NCBI GenBank assembly: GCA_023404675.1
Contig: JAEYAW010000029.1
Span: forward strand, 166,239-230,238
DNA: 64,000 nt
Source: Pseudomonadota bacterium
GTDB taxonomy: Bacteria; Pseudomonadota; Alphaproteobacteria; Rhizobiales; Xanthobacteraceae
Direction of reading: 5' to 3'
Both the position numbers and the translations under genes were made by a program. The number at the start of each line of letters is the position of its first letter. Within the stretch, counting starts at the first letter, position 1. The notes below the pieces were generated by a model, which saw only the letters and a list, made by a program, of their open reading frames with translations, searched no databases and was not told where the DNA came from. This document shows, in pieces, positions 8,790 through 16,363 of this stretch.

Positions 8790-8988
8790 TGAGCCCCTCC
8801 TCCAATCGGACCGTTGCGCGCCGCGCAGTAACAGGGAGGATAGGCATCGGGTGGCGGCCGCGTCTTTTGTCCGAGTGCACTGTATTTTTCTTATCCGCGC
8901 ACTCGCCGGCCGATCTTACAGAGCCGGTGGCATGCTTCTTGTATTAAGTTCGAACATCGCTGTTTTGACGTCTTTTGGATTTCCCGCG
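8790..8988. promoter_or_regulatory. Divergent promoter region between the amide-transport operon and the AraC-type regulator gene
   Basis: A 199-base intergenic region separates the minus-strand operon start (8789) from the plus-strand regulator start (8989). It holds the palindrome TGCGCG-C-CGCGCA at about 8814-8826, close to the operon start, and an A+T-rich core around 8880-8900. On the plus strand TGGCATGCTTCTTGTA at 8928-8943 resembles a sigma-54 -24/-12 element, but the -12 GC reads GT. The palindrome is a plausible operator; no site is proven. Confidence 0.5.
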
Positions 8989-9951
8989 ATGAGCAACACC
9001 AACTCCTATTCCACGGTCGGATTCGAAGGCGAGCGAAGCGTTGAAGCCTGGCGGCAGGCACTGGGCGAGGTCTACTACCGGTTGGATACCAAGCCGGCTC
9101 AAGCAGACGGGTTGCGTGGCGAGATCCTCGACTGGCAATCCGACGTCATTGGTGTTTCCGACTTCAGAACCGATGCACAGCGCGTCATCCGCCACAAGGC
9201 CTCGGCGAGAGCTGACGGATCGGAAGACTTCGTCTTCCTGTTTCCGACCCGCAAGGCCATGCGTTACGAGCAGCGCGGCCGAGAGGGCCTCGTGGTTCCT
9301 GGAGGGGTTTTCCTGCTGAATTCAGCGGAGTCCTATATCGTCGACATCCCCGACGGGTCCGAAAACATCACGATCAAGATCGACCGGGACTATCTCGCCG
9401 GCCGGGTTTCTGCGGGAATTGACGACCTTTGCGCCACATCGAACTTCACAAACCCGCTCCTCATCCCGGTGCTTACGACTTTGGGCGAGCAGGTGCTTAA
9501 ACTGAAGTCATCGGAACACGTCACGCGCATCCAGGAATGCATCACCGAGCTGGTCTGCCTGATGCTCGAGTGCCGGACCAGCGAGCACTCCGGCGATCTT
9601 GTCCGGGAAACCCTGGGAACAACCCTGTTCAACCAGATCTGTGCCTATATCCGTCGCAACCTTGGCGACCACGCGCTGAGCCCGGAAAAGGCGGCGGCCG
9701 AGCACCGGATATCGCTGCGATACCTCCACAAGATTTTCAACTACCGCGGCACATCGTTCGGGCAGGTTCTGATGGAAGAGCGGCTGCATCAGGCCCAGTC
9801 ACTGATCGCCGTCGCAAGCCATCGCGAGCGCATCAATCTGGGCGAGGTCGCCTATCGCTGCGGCTTCACCAACCAGTCCCATTTTTCGGCGAGCTACAAG
9901 AGATTCTTCGGCGTCTCGCCGCGGCAGACATCAACGCTGGGGCTGAAATAA
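8989..9951 (+). CDS. AraC-family transcriptional regulator with AraC-binding-like N-terminal domain
   Basis: About 320 residues. The N-terminal part (AWRQALGEVYYRLD, then RADGSEDFVFLFP and GGVFLLNSAESY) matches the AraC_binding_2 (FeaR-like) sensor domain. The C-terminal 100 residues hold two helix-turn-helix units (LSPEKAAAEHRISLRYLHKI, then INLGEVAYRCGFTNQSHFS) and the family ending YKRFFGVSPRQ. I use the ATG at 8989; an in-frame ATG about 58 bases upstream is possible. It is divergent from the amidase/ABC operon and is probably its activator, by analogy with other catabolic operons. The inducer is unknown. Confidence 0.88.
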   Translation: MSNTNSYSTVGFEGERSVEAWRQALGEVYYRLDTKPAQADGLRGEILDWQSDVIGVSDFRTDAQRVIRHKASARADGSEDFVFLFPTRKAMRYEQRGREGLVVPGGVFLLNSAESYIVDIPDGSENITIKIDRDYLAGRVSAGIDDLCATSNFTNPLLIPVLTTLGEQVLKLKSSEHVTRIQECITELVCLMLECRTSEHSGDLVRETLGTTLFNQICAYIRRNLGDHALSPEKAAAEHRISLRYLHKIFNYRGTSFGQVLMEERLHQAQSLIAVASHRERINLGEVAYRCGFTNQSHFSASYKRFFGVSPRQTSTLGLK

Positions 9952-10107
9952 CGGGAGCGACGCCGCGGCCGGAGGCGATGCGTTCGCGCCGATAGGCTAT
10001 TGCAGTTGCAGCAAAGAAGCGCCGCACCGTCGAAGATGGCGCGGCGGGGTTTCCCTGAAAGGGCGAGACGCGCCGGGCGGCGCATCGTTACGCTGACGCA
10101 AGCGGGC

Positions 10108-11445
10108 TCAACCCGCGAGTTGTCCCGGGATCCAGGATGTTCCGGCGAGAGGAACGCGCGCCATGGCGGCCGCCTCGATGGTCAGCGCAACGAGATCTTC
10201 CGGCTCCAGATTGTGGAGATGGCTTTTGCCGCAGGCCCGCGCGATGGTCTGCGCCTCCAGCGTCAGGACTTTCAGATAGTTCGACAGGCGTTGGCCGCCG
10301 ATCACCGGATCAAGCCGGGCTGACAGGATCGGGTCCTGGGTCGTAATGCCGGCCGGGTCGCGCCCTTCATGCCAGTCGTCGTAGCAACCGGCGGTGGTAC
10401 CGAGAGCTTGGTATTCGGCCTCGTAGCGCGGATCGTTGTCACCCAGCGCGATCAGGGCTGCGGTCCCGACGGACACCGCATCGGCTCCCAGCGCCAGCGC
10501 CTTGGCGACGTCCGCGCCGCTGCGGATGCCGCCCGATACGATCAGTTGCACCTTCCGGTGCATGTCCAGATCCTGCAGCGCCTGAACCGCATCGCGAACC
10601 GCGGACAGGATCGGAATGCCGACATGTTCGATGAAGACATCCTGCGAGGCAGCCGTGCCGCCCTGCATGCCGTCCAGCACCACAACGTCCGCGCCAGACT
10701 TCACGCACAGCGCGACGTCATAGTAAGGGCGACTCGCACCGATCTTGAGATAGATCGGCTTTTCCCATGCGGTCAGCTCGCGCAGCTCCAGAATCTTGAT
10801 CTCAAGATCGTCTGCGCCGGTCCAGTCCGGATGACGGCAGGCCGACCGCTGGTCGATGCCTTTCGGCAGATTGCGCATCGCGGCAACGCGGTCCGAGATC
10901 TTCTGGCCGAGCAGCATGCCGCCACCGCCGGGCTTGGCGCCCTGTCCGATCACGATCTCGATGGCGTCGGCCTTGCGCAGGTCGTCCGGGTTCATGCCGT
11001 AGCGCGACGGCAGATATTGATAGACAAGCGTCTTCGACTGGCCGCGCTCTTCGGGCGTCATGCCGCCGTCGCCGGTCGTGGTCGAGGTGCCGGCGAGAGT
11101 CGCCCCGCGCCCCAGCGCTTCCTTGGCCTGCGCGGAAAGCGAGCCAAAGCTCATTCCGGCAATCGTGATCGGAATATCGAGCTGGATCGGCTTCTTCGCG
11201 AAGCGGGTGCCGAGCGTGACGCGCGTGTCGCACTTCTCCCGATAGCCTTCGAGCGGATAGCGCGACATCGACGCGCCCAGAAACACCAGGTCGTCGAAAT
11301 GCGGCAACTGCCGCTTCGTGCCGCCACCCCGGATGTCATAAATTCCGGTTGCCGCCGCACGGCGAATTTCAGCAATCGAATGATCGTCGAACGTCGCGGA
11401 ACGACGTGGCGGCGTATAGCCCCAGTTCCGGCTGAGGGCGTTCAT
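10108..11445 (-). CDS. glxD: FMN-binding glutamate synthase-like subunit (GlxD; N-methylglutamate synthase subunit C type)
   Basis: A 445-residue protein homologous to the FMN/Fe-S central domain of glutamate synthase large subunit. Visible marks are the flavin-barrel segments ITIAGMSFGSLSAQAKEALGRG, TTTGDGGMTPEERG, GQGAKPGGGGMLLGQKI, and VLDGMQGGTAASQDVF. Close relatives form the catalytic subunit of N-methylglutamate synthase (MgsC), which makes N-methylglutamate from glutamate and methylamine. Its ATG overlaps the glxC stop (TGATG). It is the last gene of glnT-glxB-glxC-glxD. Whether this copy acts on methylamine or another amine is not decided by sequence. Confidence 0.88.
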   Translation of the reverse strand: MNALSRNWGYTPPRRSATFDDHSIAEIRRAAATGIYDIRGGGTKRQLPHFDDLVFLGASMSRYPLEGYREKCDTRVTLGTRFAKKPIQLDIPITIAGMSFGSLSAQAKEALGRGATLAGTSTTTGDGGMTPEERGQSKTLVYQYLPSRYGMNPDDLRKADAIEIVIGQGAKPGGGGMLLGQKISDRVAAMRNLPKGIDQRSACRHPDWTGADDLEIKILELRELTAWEKPIYLKIGASRPYYDVALCVKSGADVVVLDGMQGGTAASQDVFIEHVGIPILSAVRDAVQALQDLDMHRKVQLIVSGGIRSGADVAKALALGADAVSVGTAALIALGDNDPRYEAEYQALGTTAGCYDDWHEGRDPAGITTQDPILSARLDPVIGGQRLSNYLKVLTLEAQTIARACGKSHLHNLEPEDLVALTIEAAAMARVPLAGTSWIPGQLAG

Positions 11446-12134
11446 CAGTAGGCTCCCGCATGATCGACGTGAAAGTTGTAAAGCTTGCGCGCCGAGCCGT
11501 AGCGCCGGAATTCGGCGACATCCACGGTGTTGGCCTCGCCGGCCTGATCGAGAAGCGAGAACAGCTCGGCCCTGTGCTCATCCCTCATCTCCTTCTCGAT
11601 GCAATCGGCCCCGAGACTGGCGACGCGGCCGCGGACATACAGCCGCGCCTCGTAGATCGAATCTCCCAGAGCTTCGCCCGCGTCGCCGAACGCGACCAGA
11701 CGACCGCTCTGCCCCATGAACGCGGACAGATGGCCGATCTCTCCCTTCACGACGATGTCGATGCCTTTCATCGAGATGCCGCAGCGCGCGCCGGCATTGC
11801 CGTCCACCAGCAGCAGTCCGCCATGGCCAGTCGCGCCCGCGGACTGGCTGACGTCGCCCTTTACATGAATCAGGCCGGACATCATGTTCTCGCCCACGCC
11901 CTGCCCGGCGTTGCCGTCAATGACGATGCGGGCATGCTTGTTCATGCCTGCGCAGTAATAGCCGACGTGCCCCGCGATACGCACTTCGACGGGCGCATCG
12001 AGCCCCACCGCGATGGCATGTCGGCCTTCCGGGTTGAGCACCTGCCAGAGCGTTTCGTTGGTTGTGGCATCGAGCGTCTGAAGCTGGGCATTCAGATCGC
12101 GCAGCGCCGTCGTGGTCAGATCGATCTCGGTCAT
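11445..12134 (-). CDS. glxC: GXGXG-domain glutamate synthase-like subunit (GlxC; N-methylglutamate synthase subunit B type)
   Basis: A 229-residue right-handed beta-helix protein equivalent to the C-terminal GXGXG domain of glutamate synthase. Repeated glycine-rich turns are visible: IAGHVGYYCAGMN, IDGNAGQGVGENM, VKGDVSQSAGATG, VDGNAGARCGISM and VKGEIGHLSAFMG. It probably has a structural role in the three-subunit enzyme with GlxB and GlxD. The start at 12134 overlaps the glxB stop by 3 bases (ATGA) and the stop overlaps the glxD start, so the three genes are translationally coupled. Confidence 0.87.
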   Translation of the reverse strand: MTEIDLTTTALRDLNAQLQTLDATTNETLWQVLNPEGRHAIAVGLDAPVEVRIAGHVGYYCAGMNKHARIVIDGNAGQGVGENMMSGLIHVKGDVSQSAGATGHGGLLLVDGNAGARCGISMKGIDIVVKGEIGHLSAFMGQSGRLVAFGDAGEALGDSIYEARLYVRGRVASLGADCIEKEMRDEHRAELFSLLDQAGEANTVDVAEFRRYGSARKLYNFHVDHAGAY

Positions 12135-13033
12135 GCCCGGTGCTCCCAGAAGTACGGCGTGGCAGGCTTCGGCTCGAAAACACGAGCCTGCACGATGCCG
12201 GGAAGTCCGGTCAGGCTGCGATACTCGGACGCAAAGGCGACATAGTCGTCCGTTTCGGCCATCACGGCGGGCTTGCAGGCGATGGGATCGCGCAACACGC
12301 CGAATCCATTCTTCGTGCCGACCACGAAGGTGAAAAAGCCATCGAGATCGTTGAGGCCGGACTTCAGCGCATCGCCAAGGCTGGCACCGCGCCGCATCTC
12401 GCGGGTCAGATAGCCGGCTGCCACCTCGGTGTCGTTCTGAGTTTCGATCGCAATGCCGTCGCGCTTCAGCTCGCGACGCAGCGAGGCGTGATTGGACAGC
12501 GAGCCGTTGTGGACGAGGCACTGATCGCTTCCCGTTGAGAACGGATGCGCACCGTTGGTGGTGACGGCCGACTCGGTCGCCATCCGGGTGTGCGCGATGC
12601 CGTGCGTACCGCTGATGCCCGCGATATCGAAACTGCGCGCAACGTCGTCCGGATATCCGACCTCCTTGTAAATCTCCAGGCTGACGCCCTCGCTGACGAT
12701 CCGCACGGCGGGCGCGTTCGCCTGCAACCATGCCCTGACCGGCGCCACGTCTACCGCCGGAATGACAAGGACCGCGTGCGTAAAGCGCTCCGTTATCAAA
12801 ACGGGACCGCCGAGCAGCAGCGACAGCTCCGCAGCCATCGCCTCATAGTCGATGTCTTCATCGGGCGATGTCAGGGTCAGTTTGACCTGCCCCTCGAAGG
12901 AGGTCGAATAAAGGGCAAAGCCCGCCGAATCCGGGCCGCGGCTGCACAGCGTCGACGTCATCTCCGCCAGCAGTGCGCCGAGCGCGGGCTGAAGCCGATG
13001 GCTTTTGAGAAAAAGACCTGCAATTCCACACAT
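12131..13033 (-). CDS. glxB: Class II glutamine amidotransferase-like subunit (GlxB; N-methylglutamate synthase subunit A type)
   Basis: A 300-residue N-terminal-nucleophile amidotransferase-like protein. I chose the ATG at 13033 because the product then begins MCGIAGLF, leaving Cys2 as the N-terminal nucleophile after Met removal; an upstream ATG at 13054 would bury it. Further family marks are CSRGPDSAGFALY, GIAHTRMATESAV and LVHNGSLSNHASLRREL. In N-methylglutamate synthase this subunit replaces the glutaminase domain of glutamate synthase. It follows glnT by 27 bases and overlaps glxC. Confidence 0.88.
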   Translation of the reverse strand: MCGIAGLFLKSHRLQPALGALLAEMTSTLCSRGPDSAGFALYSTSFEGQVKLTLTSPDEDIDYEAMAAELSLLLGGPVLITERFTHAVLVIPAVDVAPVRAWLQANAPAVRIVSEGVSLEIYKEVGYPDDVARSFDIAGISGTHGIAHTRMATESAVTTNGAHPFSTGSDQCLVHNGSLSNHASLRRELKRDGIAIETQNDTEVAAGYLTREMRRGASLGDALKSGLNDLDGFFTFVVGTKNGFGVLRDPIACKPAVMAETDDYVAFASEYRSLTGLPGIVQARVFEPKPATPYFWEHRA

Positions 13034-13060
13034 CTGTCGTGTCCGCTCGATCAAGAAAAC

Positions 13061-14458
13061 TCAGAAGAAACTCAGATAGCGTTCGATTTCCCAGTCCGAG
13101 ACATGGCGGTGATATTCGATCCACTCCGACCGCTTGAGCGTGATGAATTCATTCACAACGGCCTCGCCCAGTGCATCGGAGAACAAGCGATCGGATTCGA
13201 GCGCATCCAGCGCCTCGTTCAGGTTCTGCGGCAGCAGCCCGACCCCCATTTCGCGGATCGCTTCCAGCGAGAGATCGTAGAAGTTGATGTTCTTCGGCTC
13301 TCCCGGATCCAGCTCGCGATCGATGCCGTCGAGACCGGCCGCGATCAGGGCCGCCGTCGCCAGGTAAGGATTCATGCTGCTGTCGCTGGTGCGGATTTCG
13401 ATCCGTCCGTAAGGGGCACGCACCATCGCGGTGCGATTGTTGTCGCCATAGGCGATGAAGGCCGGCGCCCAGGTCGCACCGGACACCGTGCGTCCCACGA
13501 CAAGGCGCTTGTAGGAATTGACCGTCGGCGCCATCAGCGCCGTCAGCGCCCGGGCGTGAGCCATGATCCCGCCGAGGAAATGATAGCCGAGCTTGCTCAG
13601 TCCCAGCCGGTTCGGATCGGAATCGTCGTGAAACAGATTGCGTCCCTCCGCGTCGGCCATCGAGCAATGGATATGCATCCCGCTGCCGGTCGAGGTACTG
13701 CGGGGCTTCGGCATGAACGAGCAGATCGCACCGAGTTCGTTGGCAATTTCCGCCGCCGCCATCTTGAAGAGCAGAATCTGGTCAGCCGATTTCAGCGCAT
13801 CCGCGTATTTGAAATTGATCTCGTACTGGCCGTTCGCGTCCTCGTGATCGATCTGGTAGACATCGATTCCGACCGCCTGCAGGGATTCCGTCAGCCGCTC
13901 AAGGAATGCGCGCCCCCGCATCAGCCCGCGATAATCGTAGGCCGGCTTGACCAACGCATCCGTCCCGTCGAACGGGACAAGCTTGCCGTTCTCATCACGG
14001 CGCAGCAGGATGAATTCCGGTTCGAGGCCCGTGTTCAGCGTCCAGCCGCGTTCGGCCAACCGCGCGGTCTGCACTTTGAGCACGTTGCGCGTATCGATGG
14101 CGTGCGGCGCGCCCTTCACGGTGCCGACCCCCATCAGTCGCGCATAACCCGGCACCCACGGTGTCAGCGTCAGTGTGTCGAGTTCGCACACCACCATGAA
14201 TTCGGATTCGTGGGGCTGCATTCCCAGTCCCCACGCACCCGCGCCCGCAAAGCCCGCGCCATCGGTGAGAATATCTTCCAGATGCTGCACGGGAACGGCC
14301 TTGCTCTTGGCAACGCCGTGAATGTCGACGAACTGCGCCAGCACATAACGAATGCCGGCCTGCCTCAGGAATGACTGTGCGGATTCCAGATCGAGCCTTT
14401 CGGGTGCCGCAAGACTTCCCGGCGCATGCGCGCCAACCCACGAATTGGAGAGGTGCAT
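13061..14458 (-). CDS. glnT: Type III glutamine synthetase-like ligase (GlnT; gamma-glutamylmethylamide synthetase GmaS type)
   Basis: A 465-residue member of the glutamine synthetase superfamily. The beta-Grasp domain (residues about 25-120) ends in GLGMQPHESEFMVV. The catalytic domain shows GLEPEFILLRRDE, QIDHEDANGQYEINF, GSGMHIHCSM and NRTAMVRAPYGRIEIRTSD, with the family ending SDWEIERYLSFF. Relatives linked to mgsABC/glxBCD condense glutamate with methylamine (GmaS); others make glutamine. It is the first gene of the minus-strand operon, so supply of gamma-glutamyl amide to the Glx/Mgs enzyme or an associated oxidase is likely. Amine specificity is inferred from context. Confidence 0.87.
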   Translation of the reverse strand: MHLSNSWVGAHAPGSLAAPERLDLESAQSFLRQAGIRYVLAQFVDIHGVAKSKAVPVQHLEDILTDGAGFAGAGAWGLGMQPHESEFMVVCELDTLTLTPWVPGYARLMGVGTVKGAPHAIDTRNVLKVQTARLAERGWTLNTGLEPEFILLRRDENGKLVPFDGTDALVKPAYDYRGLMRGRAFLERLTESLQAVGIDVYQIDHEDANGQYEINFKYADALKSADQILLFKMAAAEIANELGAICSFMPKPRSTSTGSGMHIHCSMADAEGRNLFHDDSDPNRLGLSKLGYHFLGGIMAHARALTALMAPTVNSYKRLVVGRTVSGATWAPAFIAYGDNNRTAMVRAPYGRIEIRTSDSSMNPYLATAALIAAGLDGIDRELDPGEPKNINFYDLSLEAIREMGVGLLPQNLNEALDALESDRLFSDALGEAVVNEFITLKRSEWIEYHRHVSDWEIERYLSFF

Positions 14459-14637
14459 GATGTGTGCCCTGATCTTACAAGACGCTCGGCCTTCACCATC
14501 CCCTAACGATCAGGAGCGATGGCGCGCAGCGTTGATTTCCGCTGTCGAAGCGGTGATAACAGCGCCTTGCATTTCATGCAACTTATTTTTACATGGTGCA
14601 ACATTGACCAGACGCGGCCCAGAAAGCAGGCAGTGAC
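14459..14637. promoter_or_regulatory. Divergent promoter region glnT / FAD oxidoreductase with a 15-bp palindrome
   Basis: A 179-base region between the divergent starts at 14458 and 14638. It contains the perfect palindrome TTGCAT-TTC-ATGCAA at 14567-14581. About 13 bases further, in an A+T-rich run, lies the related half GTGCAAC. The arrangement looks like a regulator operator controlling both directions. A sigma-54 element (GG-N10-GC) is not evident on either strand. Confidence 0.5.
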
Positions 14638-15999
14638 ATGATCGGGACTGACGCGTTGCCAAGCGTAACCTTCGTGAGGTTGGCCGAGTTGGCTCGCGCG
14701 GACGCGCGCGCGCGCGCCGGCTTCGGTACACCCTACTGGTGGCGGGAGGCGCCGCCTGCCACGGGCCCGTGGGACGAGTCGCCCGCGACCGCCGATGTCG
14801 TGATCGTCGGCTCCGGCTTCACAGGCCTGTCGGCCGCGCTGGTGCTGGCGCGTGCGGGACGCGAGGTGATTGTGGTGGATGCCGGCGTGCCAGGATTCGG
14901 CGCCAGCACCCGGAACGGCGGACAAGTCGGCAGCGGCAACCAGAAATTCCGCGTCAAGACTCTCATCGCAATGATGGGCGAGGCCAAAGCTGTCGCGCTG
15001 CTCCGCGAGGGCGTCGAAATGCTGGACGGCATCGAATCGTTGATCGTTGAGGAAAAGATCGCGTGCGACTTCGTCCGCTGCGGACGGTTTCGCGGCGCGA
15101 TGCGGCCCGAGCACTACGAGTCCATGGCGCGCGACATGGACGACCTTCGCCGGTTTGCGGACGTCGAGTCGTTCATGGTGTCACGCGGCGAGCAGCACAG
15201 GGAGATCGGCAGCGACCTGTTTCATGGCGGCTCCGTGCTGCCGCAGGATGCCAGCCTGCATCCGGGAAAATATCACGCTGGCCTGCTGCGGTCCGCGATC
15301 AATGCCGGCGTGCGCGTAGTCGGCAACATGCCCGTTCGCGTCATCCTTTCGGACCAAGACGGACACGCTGTTCAGTTCGACGGTCGGACGATCCACACCC
15401 GCGACGTACTCGTCGCAACCAATGGCTACACGAAAAACGTCGGTGCCTTCTTCCGGAAACGGATCGTGCCCATGGTGTCGGCCCAGATCGCAACGGGCCC
15501 CATTGCCCCGTCCGTGTTCGACAGCCTGATGCCGACGCGGCGCGTCTACGGCAACACCAACCGGGTGTTTTTCTATTATCGCCCTGCGCCCGGTGAGAAC
15601 CGCCTGATCTGGGGCGGACGCGGCGCGCATTTCACGTCCGCGCAGCGCGGCGCGGCCTACGCTCATCTCGCCCGCGATCTGCTCCGCACATTTCCGCAAC
15701 TGGCCGACGTCACCGTCGAGAACGGCTGGACCGGCCAGATCGGATATACCTTCGACGAGTTTCCGCATCTCGGCCGTTCGCCACAGGGTGTGTATTACGC
15801 CATGGGCTATTGCGGCACGGGCGTGTCGCGCTCGACGCATTTCGGGCGCAAGATCGCACTGCAAATGCTGGGACGACGCGAGGGGGCGTCGGAGTTCGAC
15901 AGCCTGAATTTTCCAAGTCACCTCTTTCACGCGTTCGCGCGACCTGCCGTTCCGTTCTACGAGGCCTTGTATCGCCTTCGCGACGCCACCGGTATTTAG
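14638..15999 (+). CDS. FAD-dependent oxidoreductase, DAO family (gamma-glutamylputrescine oxidase-like)
   Basis: A 453-residue flavoprotein of the D-amino-acid-oxidase superfamily. The N-terminus has the TPYWWREAPP segment seen in PuuB/OrdL-like amine oxidases, then a Rossmann FAD fingerprint VVIVGSGFTGLSAAL (about residues 55-69), the STRNGGQVG loop, and the closing FAD segment YYAMGYCGTGVSRS. It is divergent from glnT-glxBCD with a shared promoter region, which suggests oxidation of an N-alkyl glutamate or gamma-glutamyl amide. This would substitute for the four-subunit N-methylglutamate dehydrogenase (MgdABCD), which is absent from the window. That role is inference; the family is clear. 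Confidence 0.88.
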   Translation: MIGTDALPSVTFVRLAELARADARARAGFGTPYWWREAPPATGPWDESPATADVVIVGSGFTGLSAALVLARAGREVIVVDAGVPGFGASTRNGGQVGSGNQKFRVKTLIAMMGEAKAVALLREGVEMLDGIESLIVEEKIACDFVRCGRFRGAMRPEHYESMARDMDDLRRFADVESFMVSRGEQHREIGSDLFHGGSVLPQDASLHPGKYHAGLLRSAINAGVRVVGNMPVRVILSDQDGHAVQFDGRTIHTRDVLVATNGYTKNVGAFFRKRIVPMVSAQIATGPIAPSVFDSLMPTRRVYGNTNRVFFYYRPAPGENRLIWGGRGAHFTSAQRGAAYAHLARDLLRTFPQLADVTVENGWTGQIGYTFDEFPHLGRSPQGVYYAMGYCGTGVSRSTHFGRKIALQMLGRREGASEFDSLNFPSHLFHAFARPAVPFYEALYRLRDATGI

Positions 16000-16363
16000 A
16001 GAGTCGCAGCAGACGGCCTTCCGACAACCACAGACTTTGCCAAGACAGCGCGCGGCCACAGCGCGCGGCCGCAATCAGCGCACACCAATGCGCGGGATAT
16101 GTCCGGCAGAGTCGAACCGCAATCGATGATTTAAGGCTTCTCGCCACACAACTCGGCACGATTCCGAGCAAGGCCCGCCGTTGGGGACGGGCCCGAAGAC
16201 GAATGCTGTTCCGTGTGAAGAAAGCGCATCAGATCAAAAAGCTGGAGCAACCGCGCCATTGAACGAAAGCTGACTTGTTCTGGTCGATTTGGCCAGACCC
16301 GATACGCGTGCTAGGGTAAAAACGTTGCGTCACTCCCGCCTGTTCGAGAACAAGGTTCGCTTC
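16000..16363. other. Intergenic region without a recognisable gene
   Basis: 364 bases between the oxidoreductase stop and the next start. It holds a near-duplicated G+C-rich unit (AGCGCGCGGCCAC then AGCGCGCGGCCGC, about 16048-16073). A possible weak promoter lies just before the next gene: TTGGCC near 16290 and TAGGGT near 16312, 17 bases apart. I see no convincing reading frame. Confidence 0.5.
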
